Shown here piece after piece: positions 36,112-44,640 of a stretch of 64,000 nt of DNA (positions within the stretch are counted from its first letter, which is position 1; each line of letters starts with the position of its first letter). The position numbers and the translations under genes are program-made. The stretch is from Streptomyces coffeae. GTDB lineage: Bacteria > Actinomycetota > Actinomycetes > Streptomycetales > Streptomycetaceae. The stretch is from NCBI RefSeq assembly GCF_016741875.1, contig NZ_JAERRF010000001.1, positions 186,001 to 250,000 on the forward strand. Direction: 5' to 3'. The notes under the pieces were generated by a model. It saw only the letters and a program-made list of their open reading frames with translations, did no database searches and was not told where the DNA came from.

Positions 36112-38138
36112 TCGCCGCCGTCCGCGCCCTGCTGGCCATCGCGCTGCTCGCGGGGTTCTACGCGCTGGTTGCGCTGATGGTGCTGCTGTGGGTGGGCTTC
36201 CTGGTGGTGGCGTTGTGGAGCGCCGGACAGCCGACCGCCACCACGCCCCCGACCAACATCATCCTGCTGTGCGCAGCGTTCGCCCCGGCGATCGCCGGGA
36301 TGGTGTGGGCGGTGATCCGTACCGCCCGGCCCGCCGGACCGCCCGCGGGCACGGTGTGGGTCAGCAGGCGCGGGGCGCCCGCGTTATGGGCGGTGGTCGA
36401 GGAACTGGCCCTCGCCGTGGGCACCCGGCGCCCGGACCACATCCGGCTGACCACCGAGGTCAACGCGTCCGTGACCGAGGACGCCTCGTTCCTGGGGCTG
36501 GTGCCCGGCTCCCGCACCCTCTGTCTGGGGATGCCCCTGCTGGCGGGGCTGCCGCCCGCCGAACTGCGCGCCGTCGTCGCCCATGAGCTGGGCCACTACT
36601 CCCGCCGCCACAACCGCTTCGGCGCCCTCGCCCACCGCGGTACCGCCGGGCTCGACGCCGCACGGCAGGCGATCCGGGACGCCTCGGCCGCCAATGACCT
36701 GGTGCGGATGTACGCGGGCGGGCCGGGGGCGCTGGTCGGTCTGTACGCACGGGTCTTCCGCCGGCTCACCCGGCCGGTGCGGCGGCGGCAGGAGCTGGAG
36801 GCGGACCGCGAGGCCGCCCGGGTGGCCGGGGCGGACACGGTGGCCGCCGCGCTGCGCTCCACGGCCGTACTGGAGCGGCTGTGGCCGGAGTTCATCGCGG
36901 AGTTCCTTCTACCGATGCGCCGGGCGCGCGGATGTGTGCCGGACGATCCGTTCCGGATCTTCGCCCAGCTGACCGAGGCGCCCGAACTGCGGGAGCTGAT
37001 GGCCGAGGTGCTGAGCGAGGCGATGCGGCGGCCCGCCGACCCCGACGACCCGCACCCGGATCTGGCCACCCGCCTCCGCCGGCTGGAGCGCCTCCCCGCG
37101 GCCCCGGGCCCGGCCGCACCGGACGCCGACGGTCCGGAGACCGTGGCCGTACCCGCCCGTTACGCGGCCGAGTTGGGCCGTTCGCTGTTCTCCGGGGCGG
37201 GGGAGACGGTGCCCTGGCGCGACTGGCTCGCCCTGCTGGCCGCCCAGCGCGCGACCCGGATCCTGACCCCGCTGGCGGAGGCGGTGCGTACGGTCGAGAA
37301 GGAGGAGGCGGGCGGGGAGCGGCCCGGCCCCTTGACCATCCACCGGGTACTGCGGCTGGTGGACAGCGGCCGCCGGATGCCGCTCGCCCGCGCCCTCAAC
37401 TCCCGTCTCGACCCGGCTCTCGACCCGGCCGAGTCGGCGGCGCGGGAGCCGCTGGAGCCGTTGGCCGCCGCGCTGTCCGTACTGATCGGGGCGCAGCTGG
37501 TGGCGGGTGGCACCGCGTACTGGGCGATGCACTGGACCGGGCCGGGGACCCTCGTCCCGCCCGACGGCATCGCGCCCGAGACGATCCGCTCCTGGGCCGA
37601 GACCGCCGTCCAACTCCCCGGCCAGACCCAGCGGTTGGGGCTGCATCTGGCCGCCCTCGGGGTGGATGAACGCAGCCCCCTGCCGGACCGGGCCGGGACC
37701 AGGGCGGCCGACGGCGCGCCTCAGGACGAGGTGCGGGAGGTCAGCATCGCGCCCCGGGTGTCCGAGCCCGCGCGCCGTCGTATTGGCGCGGTACGGACCC
37801 TGGCGCTCACGGTGCTGCTGGGGTTGACGGGGCTGGCGTTCGTGCTGTGGAGCGGCCGAGGCGAGGTGACGTACCCGGGGACCCCGGTGACCCGTTGGAC
37901 CCAACCGCCCGGCGGCCCCTACGGCTCGGACCCGGCCCCGGGCACCGTCCCCACGTACGGTCTGCCGACGGGATTCCCCACGTACGGCCTCCCGACCGGC
38001 CCGGCGCTGCCGACAGGACTCCCGACCGGCCTCCGGACCGGCCTCCCGACCGGCCCGGCGCTGCCCACGGACCACCGGCTGCCGTCGCGGCTGCCGAGCA
38101 TCGACATCAGCCCGCTCCTGCCCCGCCCTACGCCGTAG
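36108..38138 (+). CDS. M48 (HtpX/STE24-like) membrane metallopeptidase with LPTG-repeat tail
   Basis: This 676-residue protein has two N-terminal transmembrane helices (about 3-40 and 50-72). The zinc motif [16 protein letters not shown] is near residue 155, and the third zinc ligand is in [17 protein letters not shown] long helical region and a further membrane helix at about 565-585 follow. The final 90 residues are Pro/Thr/Gly-rich with repeated GLPTG units and would lie outside the cell. The GTG start overlaps the sigma gene stop. A link to release of the sigma factor is possible but unproven. Confidence 0.85.
   Translation: MIAAVRALLAIALLAGFYALVALMVLLWVGFLVVALWSAGQPTATTPPTNIILLCAAFAPAIAGMVWAVIRTARPAGPPAGTVWVSRRGAPALWAVVEELALAVGTRRPDHIRLTTEVNASVTEDASFLGLVPGSRTLCLGMPLLAGLPPAELRAVVAHELGHYSRRHNRFGALAHRGTAGLDAARQAIRDASAANDLVRMYAGGPGALVGLYARVFRRLTRPVRRRQELEADREAARVAGADTVAAALRSTAVLERLWPEFIAEFLLPMRRARGCVPDDPFRIFAQLTEAPELRELMAEVLSEAMRRPADPDDPHPDLATRLRRLERLPAAPGPAAPDADGPETVAVPARYAAELGRSLFSGAGETVPWRDWLALLAAQRATRILTPLAEAVRTVEKEEAGGERPGPLTIHRVLRLVDSGRRMPLARALNSRLDPALDPAESAAREPLEPLAAALSVLIGAQLVAGGTAYWAMHWTGPGTLVPPDGIAPETIRSWAETAVQLPGQTQRLGLHLAALGVDERSPLPDRAGTRAADGAPQDEVREVSIAPRVSEPARRRIGAVRTLALTVLLGLTGLAFVLWSGRGEVTYPGTPVTRWTQPPGGPYGSDPAPGTVPTYGLPTGFPTYGLPTGPALPTGLPTGLRTGLPTGPALPTDHRLPSRLPSIDISPLLPRPTP
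37960..38075 (+). repeat. Degenerate in-gene repeat encoding LPTG units
   Basis: About seven imperfect 15-30 base units in the 3' end of the M48 gene encode (G)LPTG(F/P/L) repeats. This segment is prone to length variation. Confidence 0.7.
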
Positions 38139-38149
38139 CCCGGGAACCG

Positions 38150-39433
38150 TCAGCCGACGGTGTCGGCGTCCCGCACCACCGCCGCCCCGCCCTTCACCTC
38201 ATCCACGGCTTCCACCGGCCGGGCCCGCAGTCTGCGCCCCAGCGCCGCGTACCCGGCGGCCGCCACGGCGCCGACCACCGCGGTCCCCGCCCACAGGGTG
38301 TCCGCGCCGAAGTGGTCGATGACCGTGCCGCCCAGCAGCGGACCGGTCAGCGAGGCCAGCGACCAGGACAGTACGAGCATCCCCTGGTAGCGGCCGCGGC
38401 CATGGGTGGGGGAGAGCCGGGCCACCAGACCCATCTGGGTGGGGGAGTTGATGATCTCGCCGAGCGTCCAGACGGTGACGGCCAGCGCGTACATGCCCAC
38501 CGACCCGGCGAAGGCGGTGAGTCCGAAACCGCATCCGGTGAGCAGCGCGGAGGCGACGAGCAGCGGCGCGGGAGCGCGGTGCTCGATGAAGCGGGTCACG
38601 GGGATCTGCACGGCCACGATCAGCACGCCGTTGGTCGCGATGGCCAGCCCGTAGTCGGAACTGGACAGCCCGTCCTCGCCCATCGCCACCGGCAGGGCCA
38701 CAAAGCCCTGGGTGAAGATCATCGTCAGCAGGTACGACAGCGCGACGACGGCCATGTACCGCCGGTCGCGCAGCACCGTGCCGAGCCCGATCTCCGGCGC
38801 GTCCGCGGCGGGCCCGTCCGCGTTCCGCTCCGGGCGGGACTCCGGCAGCTTGACGAAGACGATGACCGCGCAGAGCAGGGTCATCGCCGCATCGCTCAGG
38901 AACAGGGTCAGATAGCCGTGCTGGGCGATCAGTCCGGCCGCCATCGCCGAGAAGGCGAAGCCGAGGTTGATCGCCCAGTAGTTGAGCGCAAAGGCCCGGA
39001 TCCGGTCCTCGGGCGCCACGATGTCGGCCATCATCGCCTGTACCGCGGGCCGGGACGCGTTGCTCGTCATGCCCACCAGACAGGCCACGACCGCGATGGC
39101 GACCGGGTTCTGGACGAAGCCGAGCACGGCGACCGTGACGGCTGTCGAGAGCTGGGACACCAGCAGGGTGGGCCGCCGCCCCAGCCGGTCGGTCAGCACC
39201 CCGGCGACCACCGCCGACACCACCCCGCCCAGTCCGTGCAGCGCCCCGACCAGACCGGCGAAGGTCGCCGAGTAGCCGCGCTCGACAGTCAGGTACATGG
39301 CAAGGAAGGTGGCGACAAAACCGCCCAGCCGGTTCACCAGCGTGGAGGTCCACAGCCACCAGAACGCCCGGGGCAGCCCCGAAACACTCTCCTTCGCTGC
39401 CTGTCGCAGCCGGACGACGGACATCGGCGACAT
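38150..39433 (-). CDS. MFS transporter
   Basis: This 427-residue protein has about twelve hydrophobic helices and a major facilitator signature ([14 protein letters not shown]) after helix 2. It resembles drug-efflux or putative exporter MFS proteins ([25 protein letters not shown] start). The ATG at 39433 follows GGGGGG by eight bases; ATG 39424 is an alternative. It converges on the M48 gene with an 11-base gap and is divergent from gpmA. The substrate is unknown. Confidence 0.88.
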   Translation of the reverse strand: MSPMSVVRLRQAAKESVSGLPRAFWWLWTSTLVNRLGGFVATFLAMYLTVERGYSATFAGLVGALHGLGGVVSAVVAGVLTDRLGRRPTLLVSQLSTAVTVAVLGFVQNPVAIAVVACLVGMTSNASRPAVQAMMADIVAPEDRIRAFALNYWAINLGFAFSAMAAGLIAQHGYLTLFLSDAAMTLLCAVIVFVKLPESRPERNADGPAADAPEIGLGTVLRDRRYMAVVALSYLLTMIFTQGFVALPVAMGEDGLSSSDYGLAIATNGVLIVAVQIPVTRFIEHRAPAPLLVASALLTGCGFGLTAFAGSVGMYALAVTVWTLGEIINSPTQMGLVARLSPTHGRGRYQGMLVLSWSLASLTGPLLGGTVIDHFGADTLWAGTAVVGAVAAAGYAALGRRLRARPVEAVDEVKGGAAVVRDADTVG

Positions 39434-39559
39434 CGGCGACCCCCCGTGGATCCATACGCGCCCATCGCGCAATGTAAGCAGCTACCCTGGAAGTCGCACC
39501 TTACAGATCCCGCCTCCGGGCCGCTACCGGATTACCGGAGTCCGCCCACTGGTACGCCA

Positions 39560-39596
39560 CTGACCCCCTCCAACCGGTCCAGTAGGCTCGAGCGCA
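39560..39596 (+). promoter_or_regulatory. Promoter of gpmA, leaderless
   Basis: A -35 CTGACC (39560-39565), a 17-base spacer and a -10 TAGGCT (39583-39588) lie seven bases before the ATG. No Shine-Dalgarno is present. This predicts transcription from the A of the start codon. Confidence 0.6.
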
Positions 39597-40357
39597 TGGC
39601 CGACGCACCGTACAAGCTGATCCTCCTCCGCCATGGCGAGAGCGAGTGGAACGCGAAGAACCTGTTCACCGGCTGGGTGGACGTGAACCTGAACGAGAAG
39701 GGCGAGAAGGAAGCCGTCCGCGGCGGCGAGCTGCTGAAGGACGCCGGCCTGCTCCCCGACGTGGTGCACACGTCCCTCCAGAAGCGCGCCATCCGCACCG
39801 CGCAGCTCGCGCTGGAAGCGGCCGACCGCCACTGGATCCCGGTCCACCGCAGCTGGCGCCTCAACGAGCGCCACTACGGCGCCCTCCAGGGCAAGGACAA
39901 GGCCCAGACCCTCGCCGAGTTCGGCGAGGAGCAGTTCATGCTCTGGCGCCGCTCCTACGACACCCCGCCGCCCCCGCTGCCCCGCGACGACGAGTACTCC
40001 CAGTTCTCGGACCCGCGCTACGCCACGCTCCCGCCGGAGCTGCGCCCGCAGACGGAGTGCCTGAAGGACGTCGTCGTCCGCATGCTCCCGTACTGGTTCG
40101 ACGCCATCGTCCCGGACCTCCTCACCGGCCGCACCGTCCTGGTCGCGGCCCACGGCAACTCCCTGCGCGCCCTGGTCAAGCACCTGGACGGCATCTCCGA
40201 CGCCGACATCGCGGGCCTGAACATCCCCACCGGCATCCCGCTCTCCTACGAGCTCGACACCGATTTCCGCCCCATCACCCCGGGCGGCACCTACCTCGAC
40301 CCGGAGGCCGCGAAGGCCGCCATCGAGGCGGTCAAGAACCAGGGCAAGAAGAAGTAA
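39596..40357 (+). CDS. gpmA: 2,3-bisphosphoglycerate-dependent phosphoglycerate mutase
   Basis: This 253-residue glycolytic enzyme interconverts 3- and 2-phosphoglycerate. The catalytic [10 protein letters not shown] (about 10-19) carries the phosphohistidine. [11 protein letters not shown] is a substrate loop, and the second histidine is in [18 protein letters not shown]. It is a single gene with its own promoter and a T-tailed terminator, and is divergent from the MFS gene. In S. coelicolor I recall it downstream of mshA, as here. Confidence 0.96.
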   Translation: MADAPYKLILLRHGESEWNAKNLFTGWVDVNLNEKGEKEAVRGGELLKDAGLLPDVVHTSLQKRAIRTAQLALEAADRHWIPVHRSWRLNERHYGALQGKDKAQTLAEFGEEQFMLWRRSYDTPPPPLPRDDEYSQFSDPRYATLPPELRPQTECLKDVVVRMLPYWFDAIVPDLLTGRTVLVAAHGNSLRALVKHLDGISDADIAGLNIPTGIPLSYELDTDFRPITPGGTYLDPEAAKAAIEAVKNQGKKK

Positions 40358-40367
40358 GTTTGTGATC

Positions 40368-40408
40368 ACGCCCCCGACCTGCGCTTATGGCGCGGATCGG
40401 GGGCGTTT
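40368..40408 (+). terminator. Terminator after gpmA
   Basis: A perfect 10-bp stem ACGCCCCCGA/TCGGGGGCGT (40368-40377 and 40397-40406), followed by TTT, lies ten bases after the stop. Confidence 0.75.
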
Positions 40409-40521
40409 CACGGCTTGGGCCCACTCTGGGCCCTCAGTGCCCTCCGGGCACGCTCTCGGCCGCTGGGCATGAGGTGTGCACACCTAGTCGCTAGCCGCTG
40501 GCCGCTGGCCGAGAAACGAGA

Positions 40522-40959
40522 TCAGCCCCTGACCTCGAACGGGGACGACGTCACGGTGCCGTTCGATCCGTGGATGGCCATCCGCATGTTCATGGGCATG
40601 CCCTCGGGCACGTTCAGCGTCACACACTTGCTGTAACCCGAGGTGTGCCCCTTGGTGCTCACCCTGTGGCCTTCGCCGGTGGTGCCCACGATGTAGCGCC
40701 CGTCACTCCAGTTGTCGCCGACGCACAGCGTGTCGCCCTTGCTACTGCCCGAGCCGGGATCGGCCTGCCACGTGACGGAACCGAGCATCCGGTTGTCCTT
40801 CCACGCGTCGATCACGGCGTCGAGGTCGCCGACGGAGGGTCGCTCGTAGTCGAAGTCCACGGCGGCCGCCGCGGCAGGAGAAGCCGACAGGCCGACTATG
40901 CCGGCAACGCTGAGAGTCGTAGCCGCTGCCAGGCCGGAGAGAGCCCTCTTCAGTCGCAT
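40522..40959 (-). CDS. Small secreted protein of unknown function
   Basis: This 145-residue protein has a Sec signal peptide (MRLKRALSGLAAATTLSVAG onward, cleavage near ASPAAAAA, about residue 34). The mature part of about 110 residues contains two cysteines (in DTLCVGDN and YSKCVTLNV) that may form a disulfide. It is Gly/Ser/Thr-rich and probably beta-structured. GAGGT lies about nine bases before the ATG at 40959; the longer upstream frame is not convincing. I recognise no family. Secretion is well supported and function is not. Confidence 0.7.
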   Translation of the reverse strand: MRLKRALSGLAAATTLSVAGIVGLSASPAAAAAVDFDYERPSVGDLDAVIDAWKDNRMLGSVTWQADPGSGSSKGDTLCVGDNWSDGRYIVGTTGEGHRVSTKGHTSGYSKCVTLNVPEGMPMNMRMAIHGSNGTVTSSPFEVRG

Positions 40960-41188
40960 CAGGTGTGTACCTCGTATCGCTGGGAGCAGACTGCCCCGCC
41001 GGCGTCGGCGGGGCAGAGCCGCAGAATGAACTTCGCGTCTCGGCGATGTCGCGGCTCGCCAGAAAATCGTGACGCGGCCGTCCAACACGTCTCAGACGCC
41101 CTCTCATTGTTGTCCCGACTGGAGACACCGGCGATAGCGCAGCGTCCACACTTCAGTTGGCTGTCCGTCTACTCGCCGACGCCCACTC

Positions 41189-41272
41189 TCAGGACGGCGT
41201 GAACTCGTACCGGAGCTCGTAGAGGTGGCCCGCCTTGGCCATGATCGTGGCTTCGATGTCGCTGAGGACGAA
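41189..41272 (-). pseudogene. C-terminal coding remnant (27 codons)
   Basis: On the minus strand, 27 codons ending in TGA all carry G or C at the third position except GAA. They read FVLSDIEATIMAKAGHLYEL and then RYEFTPS, which looks like the end of a real protein. The frame is cut off directly by the terminator of the cysteine-rich gene and has no ribosome site. It is probably a gene remnant; a 17-residue peptide from the internal ATG at 41242 is a less likely alternative. Confidence 0.35.
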
Positions 41273-41307
41273 GAGGGCCCGGGACCGCATCGCGGTCCCG
41301 GGCCCTC
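41273..41307 (-). terminator. Terminator after the cysteine-rich peptide gene
   Basis: A perfect 16-bp stem with a three-base loop (core AGGGCCCGGGACCGC) lies 15 bases beyond the stop of the cysteine-rich gene on the minus strand. Confidence 0.8.
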
Positions 41308-41322
41308 ATGCGTACGGATGGG

Positions 41323-41487
41323 TCAGCCGCAGCAACCGCCGCACTGGCAGGGGCCGCCGGACTGGCAGCCGCAGCCGCAGCTCGAGCCACAGCCGCAGGC
41401 GGCGAGCGGGGCGAGCGGGGGGCGCCGGTCGGCCGCCGGACGGGTGGCGGGGGTGGGCGTGACGCTGGGCTTGGCGAGGTCCGCCAT
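41323..41487 (-). CDS. 54-residue cysteine-rich (metallothionein-like) peptide
   Basis: The first 28 residues are Pro/Ala/Thr-rich and lack cysteine. The last 26 contain nine cysteines in a dense pattern (CGCGSSCGCGCQ, then PCQCGGCCG). GAGGAGG stands seven bases before the ATG, and a perfect terminator follows the stop, so it is a genuine gene despite its size. Cysteine spacing of CxC and CC type suggests a metal-binding peptide like metallothionein, or a cluster-binding or structural peptide. It lies between the phoU terminator and a gene remnant. Function is inferred. Confidence 0.75.
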   Translation of the reverse strand: MADLAKPSVTPTPATRPAADRRPPLAPLAACGCGSSCGCGCQSGGPCQCGGCCG

Positions 41488-41533
41488 GTGTCGCCTCCTC
41501 GAGAAGGGTCACCTGCTGCTCATGGTGCCGATC

Positions 41534-41565
41534 CGCCGTCCGTGCGCAGGGGCGCACGGACGGCG
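41534..41565 (-). terminator. Terminator of phoU
   Basis: A perfect 14-bp stem (CGCCGTCCGTGCGC with its complement) and a four-base loop lie about 26 bases beyond the phoU stop on the minus strand. Confidence 0.8.
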
Positions 41566-41591
41566 CGCGGAGGCATGCAGACGGGACGGTG

Positions 41592-42272
41592 TCACGCCCC
41601 TTCGACGGTGTCCTGCTGCTGGGCGAGCTCGTCCGCGTGCTCACCGGTGACCAGGTAGACGACGCGCTTGGCGACCGAGACCGCGTGGTCGGCGAACCGC
41701 TCGTAGTAGCGGCCCAGCAGAGTCACATCGACGGCGGTCTCGATGCCGTGCTTCCAGCGGTCGTCCATCAGGTGCTGGAAGAGGGTGCGGTGGAGCATGT
41801 CCATCGCGTCGTCGTCCTGCTCCAGCTGGAGCGCGAGGTCGACGTCCTTGGTGATGATGACCTCGCCCGACTTGGCCATCAGCCGCTGGGCGAGCTGGCC
41901 CATCTCCAGGATGGTGGCGTGCAGATCCCGGGGGACGGCGGTGTTCGGGAAGCGCAGCCGGGCGAGCTTGGCGACGTGCTGGGCGAGGTCCCCGGAGCGC
42001 TCGAGGTCGGCGCTCATCCGCAGGCTGGTGACGACGATCCGCAGATCGGTGGCGACCGGCTGCTGCCGGGCCAGCAGGGCTATCGCACGGCTCTCGAGTT
42101 CGCGCTGGAGATCGTCGACCTTCTCGTCGGCGGCGATGACGCTCTCGGCGAGCTTGAGATCCGCGTCCAGAATGGCGGTGGTGGCACGGCCGATGGCCGA
42201 ACCGACCAGCCGGGCCATGTCGACCAGGCCCTCCCCGATCGAATCCAGCTCCTCGTGGTACGCGTCCCGCAT
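41592..42272 (-). CDS. phoU: PhoU phosphate-signalling regulator
   Basis: This 226-residue protein has two PhoU three-helix bundles with metal-binding ExxxD motifs (DADLKLAESVIAADEKVDDL, ERSGDLAQHVAKLARL, ERFADHAVSVAKRVVYL). It damps PhoR/PhoP signalling and modulates Pst transport. MRDAYHEELDSIGEG is the usual start, with AAGGTC about six bases upstream. It is divergent from phoR-phoP across a shared region containing PHO boxes, so it should be induced by PhoP when phosphate is scarce. Confidence 0.94.
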   Translation of the reverse strand: MRDAYHEELDSIGEGLVDMARLVGSAIGRATTAILDADLKLAESVIAADEKVDDLQRELESRAIALLARQQPVATDLRIVVTSLRMSADLERSGDLAQHVAKLARLRFPNTAVPRDLHATILEMGQLAQRLMAKSGEVIITKDVDLALQLEQDDDAMDMLHRTLFQHLMDDRWKHGIETAVDVTLLGRYYERFADHAVSVAKRVVYLVTGEHADELAQQQDTVEGA

Positions 42273-42410
42273 CACTGACCTTCTCTCACTGACTCTCGCT
42301 GACGGATCTCCGTGGAGATCTGATCGATCTCCGACCGGCCGGCGTGGACTCGCGCCCGCGCCCCCACACTCCCACGTTCCGGCCGAAACGCGTCCTGCTC
42401 CGGCATCGGA

Positions 42411-42439
42411 GGTGAACCACACCGGACCCCTCGGTGAAC
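42411..42439. promoter_or_regulatory. PHO box 1 (PhoP-binding direct repeats)
   Basis: Two perfect GGTGAAC heptamers (reverse complement of GTTCACC) lie at 42411 and 42433, exactly 22 bases or two 11-bp periods apart, with a degenerate unit between them. This matches the Streptomyces PHO box design. Confidence 0.8.
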
Positions 42440-42449
42440 TCTCGGCAAC
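42425..42449. repeat. 25-bp direct repeat, copy 1
   Basis: It runs from GACCCCTCGG to CTCGGCAAC and is identical to 42510-42534. It contains the second heptamer of PHO box 1. Confidence 0.9.
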
Positions 42450-42495
42450 ATGCCCCTCGCGTCACCGTGCCCGACCCCCTCGGCGGACGGTCCGG

Positions 42496-42524
42496 AGTGA
42501 ACCGGCGCCGACCCCTCGGTGAAC
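42496..42524. promoter_or_regulatory. PHO box 2 (PhoP-binding direct repeats)
   Basis: AGTGAAC at 42496 and GGTGAAC at 42518 are again 22 bases apart with a degenerate middle unit. The box lies 74-102 bases before the phoR start and can serve both divergent transcripts. Confidence 0.8.
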
Positions 42525-42534
42525 TCTCGGCAAC
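42510..42534. repeat. 25-bp direct repeat, copy 2
   Basis: Identical to 42425-42449, offset 85 bp. It shows that the PHO box region arose by duplication. Confidence 0.9.
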
Positions 42535-42597
42535 GTCTGTTCGAGGGGATCGCTGCGGGGCTGTAGTGGGGTCCGGTGCCCCGCATAACCTGGATGC

Positions 42598-43884
42598 ATG
42601 AACGTGAACGCGGCGATCGCCGCAGTGGCGGCGCTCGCCGGGCTCTGCACCGGTGTGATCGCCATGCTGGCGTTCCGCTGGAGCGAGCGCGAACAGGCGA
42701 AGCCTACGCGCTCCTCGCTGCACACCGATGCCGTGCTGCCACCCGGTGTGGACACCGTCCTCTCGGTCCTGCGGTCGTCCGCGGTCGTCCTCGACGAGGC
42801 GGACGCCGTGGTGAAGGCCAGCTCGGCCGCGTATGCGCTGGGCCTGGTGCGCGGCGGCAAACTGGCGGTCGAGCCGATGCTGGCGATGGCCCGCGAGACC
42901 CGGCGGGACGGCGAGATCCGCCAGATCGAGCTGGATCTGGCGCGGCGCGGCGGCGGCCGGGGCGGCGACGCCCTCGCCGTATCGGCCAGAGTGGCCCCGC
43001 TCGGCTCCCGGCTGGTGCTGCTGCTGGTGGAGGACCTCACCGAGGCCCGCCGGATCGAGGCGGTCCGGCGCGACTTCGTGGCGAACGTCAGCCATGAGCT
43101 CAAGACCCCGACCGGCGCACTGTCGCTGCTGTCCGAGGCCGTGATGGACGCGTCCGACGACCCTGAGGCGGTCACCCGCTTCGCCGGGCGGATGCAGGTC
43201 GAGGCGACCCGGCTGACCAGCCTGGTCCAGGAGCTGATCGATCTCTCCCGGGTGCAGAACGACGACCCGCTGGAGGACGCCGAGCCGGTCCGGGTCGACG
43301 AACTGGTCGCCGAGGCCATCGACCGCTGCCGCCATCAGGCGGGCACCAAGCACATCACCATGGCCACCGGCGGCACCGCCGAACTGCATGTCTGGGGCAA
43401 CCGCGGCCAGCTGGCCGCCGCGCTCGGCAACCTCGTCGAGAACGCGGTGAACTACAGCCCGGCCCGGACCCGCGTCGGCATCGCCGCCCGCCGTATCCCC
43501 GCGACCGGGGGCGATCTGATCGAGATCGCCGTCACCGACCAGGGCATCGGCATCTCCGAAAAGGACCGTGAGCGGATCTTCGAACGCTTCTACCGCGTCG
43601 ACCCCGCCCGCTCACGGCAGACCGGCGGGACCGGCCTCGGCCTCGCCATCGTCAAGCACGTGGCCGCCTCGCACGGCGGGGAGGTCACGGTGTGGAGCGC
43701 CGAGGGACAGGGCTCCACCTTCACCCTGAGACTCCCGGAAGCCGGTGCGGCGCGGGACCGGGACCGCTCGTCGAGCGAGTCGTACGAGACCGGGGCCGAC
43801 CTCGATGGTGAGGATGCGGACCAGGACCGGCCGTACGAGACCTTCTCCAATGAACCACTTTCAGCCCCGGAGGTCCTTCCGTGA
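42598..43884 (+). CDS. phoR: PhoR sensor histidine kinase
   Basis: This 428-residue phosphate-starvation kinase has an N-terminal membrane helix (about 3-26) and a degenerate PAS-like region. The H-box FVANVSHELKTP has the phosphoacceptor His166. N, G1 and G2 boxes follow (NLVENAVNYSP, DQGIGISEKD, GTGLGLAIVKHV). A Ser/Asp/Glu-rich tail is C-terminal. The ATG has no Shine-Dalgarno; TAACCT at 42586-42591 lies six bases upstream, which suggests a leaderless mRNA. The stop overlaps the phoP GTG, so the pair is coupled. Confidence 0.94.
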   Translation: MNVNAAIAAVAALAGLCTGVIAMLAFRWSEREQAKPTRSSLHTDAVLPPGVDTVLSVLRSSAVVLDEADAVVKASSAAYALGLVRGGKLAVEPMLAMARETRRDGEIRQIELDLARRGGGRGGDALAVSARVAPLGSRLVLLLVEDLTEARRIEAVRRDFVANVSHELKTPTGALSLLSEAVMDASDDPEAVTRFAGRMQVEATRLTSLVQELIDLSRVQNDDPLEDAEPVRVDELVAEAIDRCRHQAGTKHITMATGGTAELHVWGNRGQLAAALGNLVENAVNYSPARTRVGIAARRIPATGGDLIEIAVTDQGIGISEKDRERIFERFYRVDPARSRQTGGTGLGLAIVKHVAASHGGEVTVWSAEGQGSTFTLRLPEAGAARDRDRSSSESYETGADLDGEDADQDRPYETFSNEPLSAPEVLP

Positions 43885-44561
43885 CCCGAGTTCTGGTCGT
43901 CGAGGACGAGGAATCGTTCAGCGACGCGTTGTCGTACATGCTCCGCAAGGAAGGATTCGAGGTCGCGATCGCGGCTACGGGCCCCGAGGGGCTCGATGAG
44001 TTCGAGCGGAACGGCGCCGATCTGGTGCTGCTCGACCTGATGCTGCCGGGGCTGCCCGGTACGGAGGTGTGCCGGCAGCTGCGCGGCCGCTCCAATGTTC
44101 CGGTGATCATGGTCACCGCCAAGGACAGCGAGATCGACAAGGTCGTCGGGCTCGAAATAGGCGCGGACGACTATGTGACCAAGCCTTTCTCCTCCCGCGA
44201 GCTGGTGGCCCGGATCAGAGCCGTGCTGCGCCGCCGTGGCGAGCCCGAGGAGGTCACCCCCGCGGCCCTGGAGGCCGGACCGGTCCGGATGGATGTGGAC
44301 CGGCATGTGGTCACGGTCGACGGCGGCAAGGTGGACCTCCCGCTGAAGGAGTTCGACCTGCTGGAGATGCTGCTGCGGAACGCCGGCCGGGTGCTGACCC
44401 GGATGCAGCTGATCGACCGCGTCTGGGGCGCGGACTACGTGGGCGACACCAAGACGCTGGACGTCCATGTGAAGCGGCTGCGCGCCAAGATCGAGCCGGA
44501 CCCGGGCACCCCGCGGTACCTGGTCACCGTGCGCGGTCTGGGCTACAAGTTCGAGCCGTAG
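43881..44561 (+). CDS. phoP: PhoP response regulator
   Basis: This 226-residue OmpR-type regulator controls phosphate genes and represses antibiotic production in Streptomyces. The receiver has Asp52 in LVLLDLMLPGLPG and VTAKDSEIDKV. The C-terminal winged helix contains LPLKEFDLLEMLLRNAGRVL and the TLDVHVKRLRAKIEPDPGTP recognition region. GTG overlaps the phoR stop by four bases. It binds direct repeats such as those at 42411 and 42496, so it is autoregulated. It ends at a shared bidirectional terminator. Confidence 0.95.
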   Translation: MTRVLVVEDEESFSDALSYMLRKEGFEVAIAATGPEGLDEFERNGADLVLLDLMLPGLPGTEVCRQLRGRSNVPVIMVTAKDSEIDKVVGLEIGADDYVTKPFSSRELVARIRAVLRRRGEPEEVTPAALEAGPVRMDVDRHVVTVDGGKVDLPLKEFDLLEMLLRNAGRVLTRMQLIDRVWGADYVGDTKTLDVHVKRLRAKIEPDPGTPRYLVTVRGLGYKFEP

Positions 44562-44594
44562 GCCGGAGCGCGGCCCAGGCGGGCCGAGGTGTGC

Positions 44595-44634
44595 GGAGAG
44601 GGCCCCGGAAGCGACTGCTTCCGGGGCCCTCTCC
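44595..44634. terminator. Bidirectional terminator between phoP and the lipoprotein gene
   Basis: A perfect 18-bp stem (44595-44612 with 44617-44634) and a four-base GACT loop lie between convergent genes. Confidence 0.9.
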
Positions 44635-44640
44635 GTGAGA

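Noticed and set aside
37960..38075. LPTG repeats as sortase sorting signals
   Set aside because: The sortase motif is LPxTG/LAxTG followed by a hydrophobic helix and basic tail. Here the motif is LPTG, repeated, and no helix follows.
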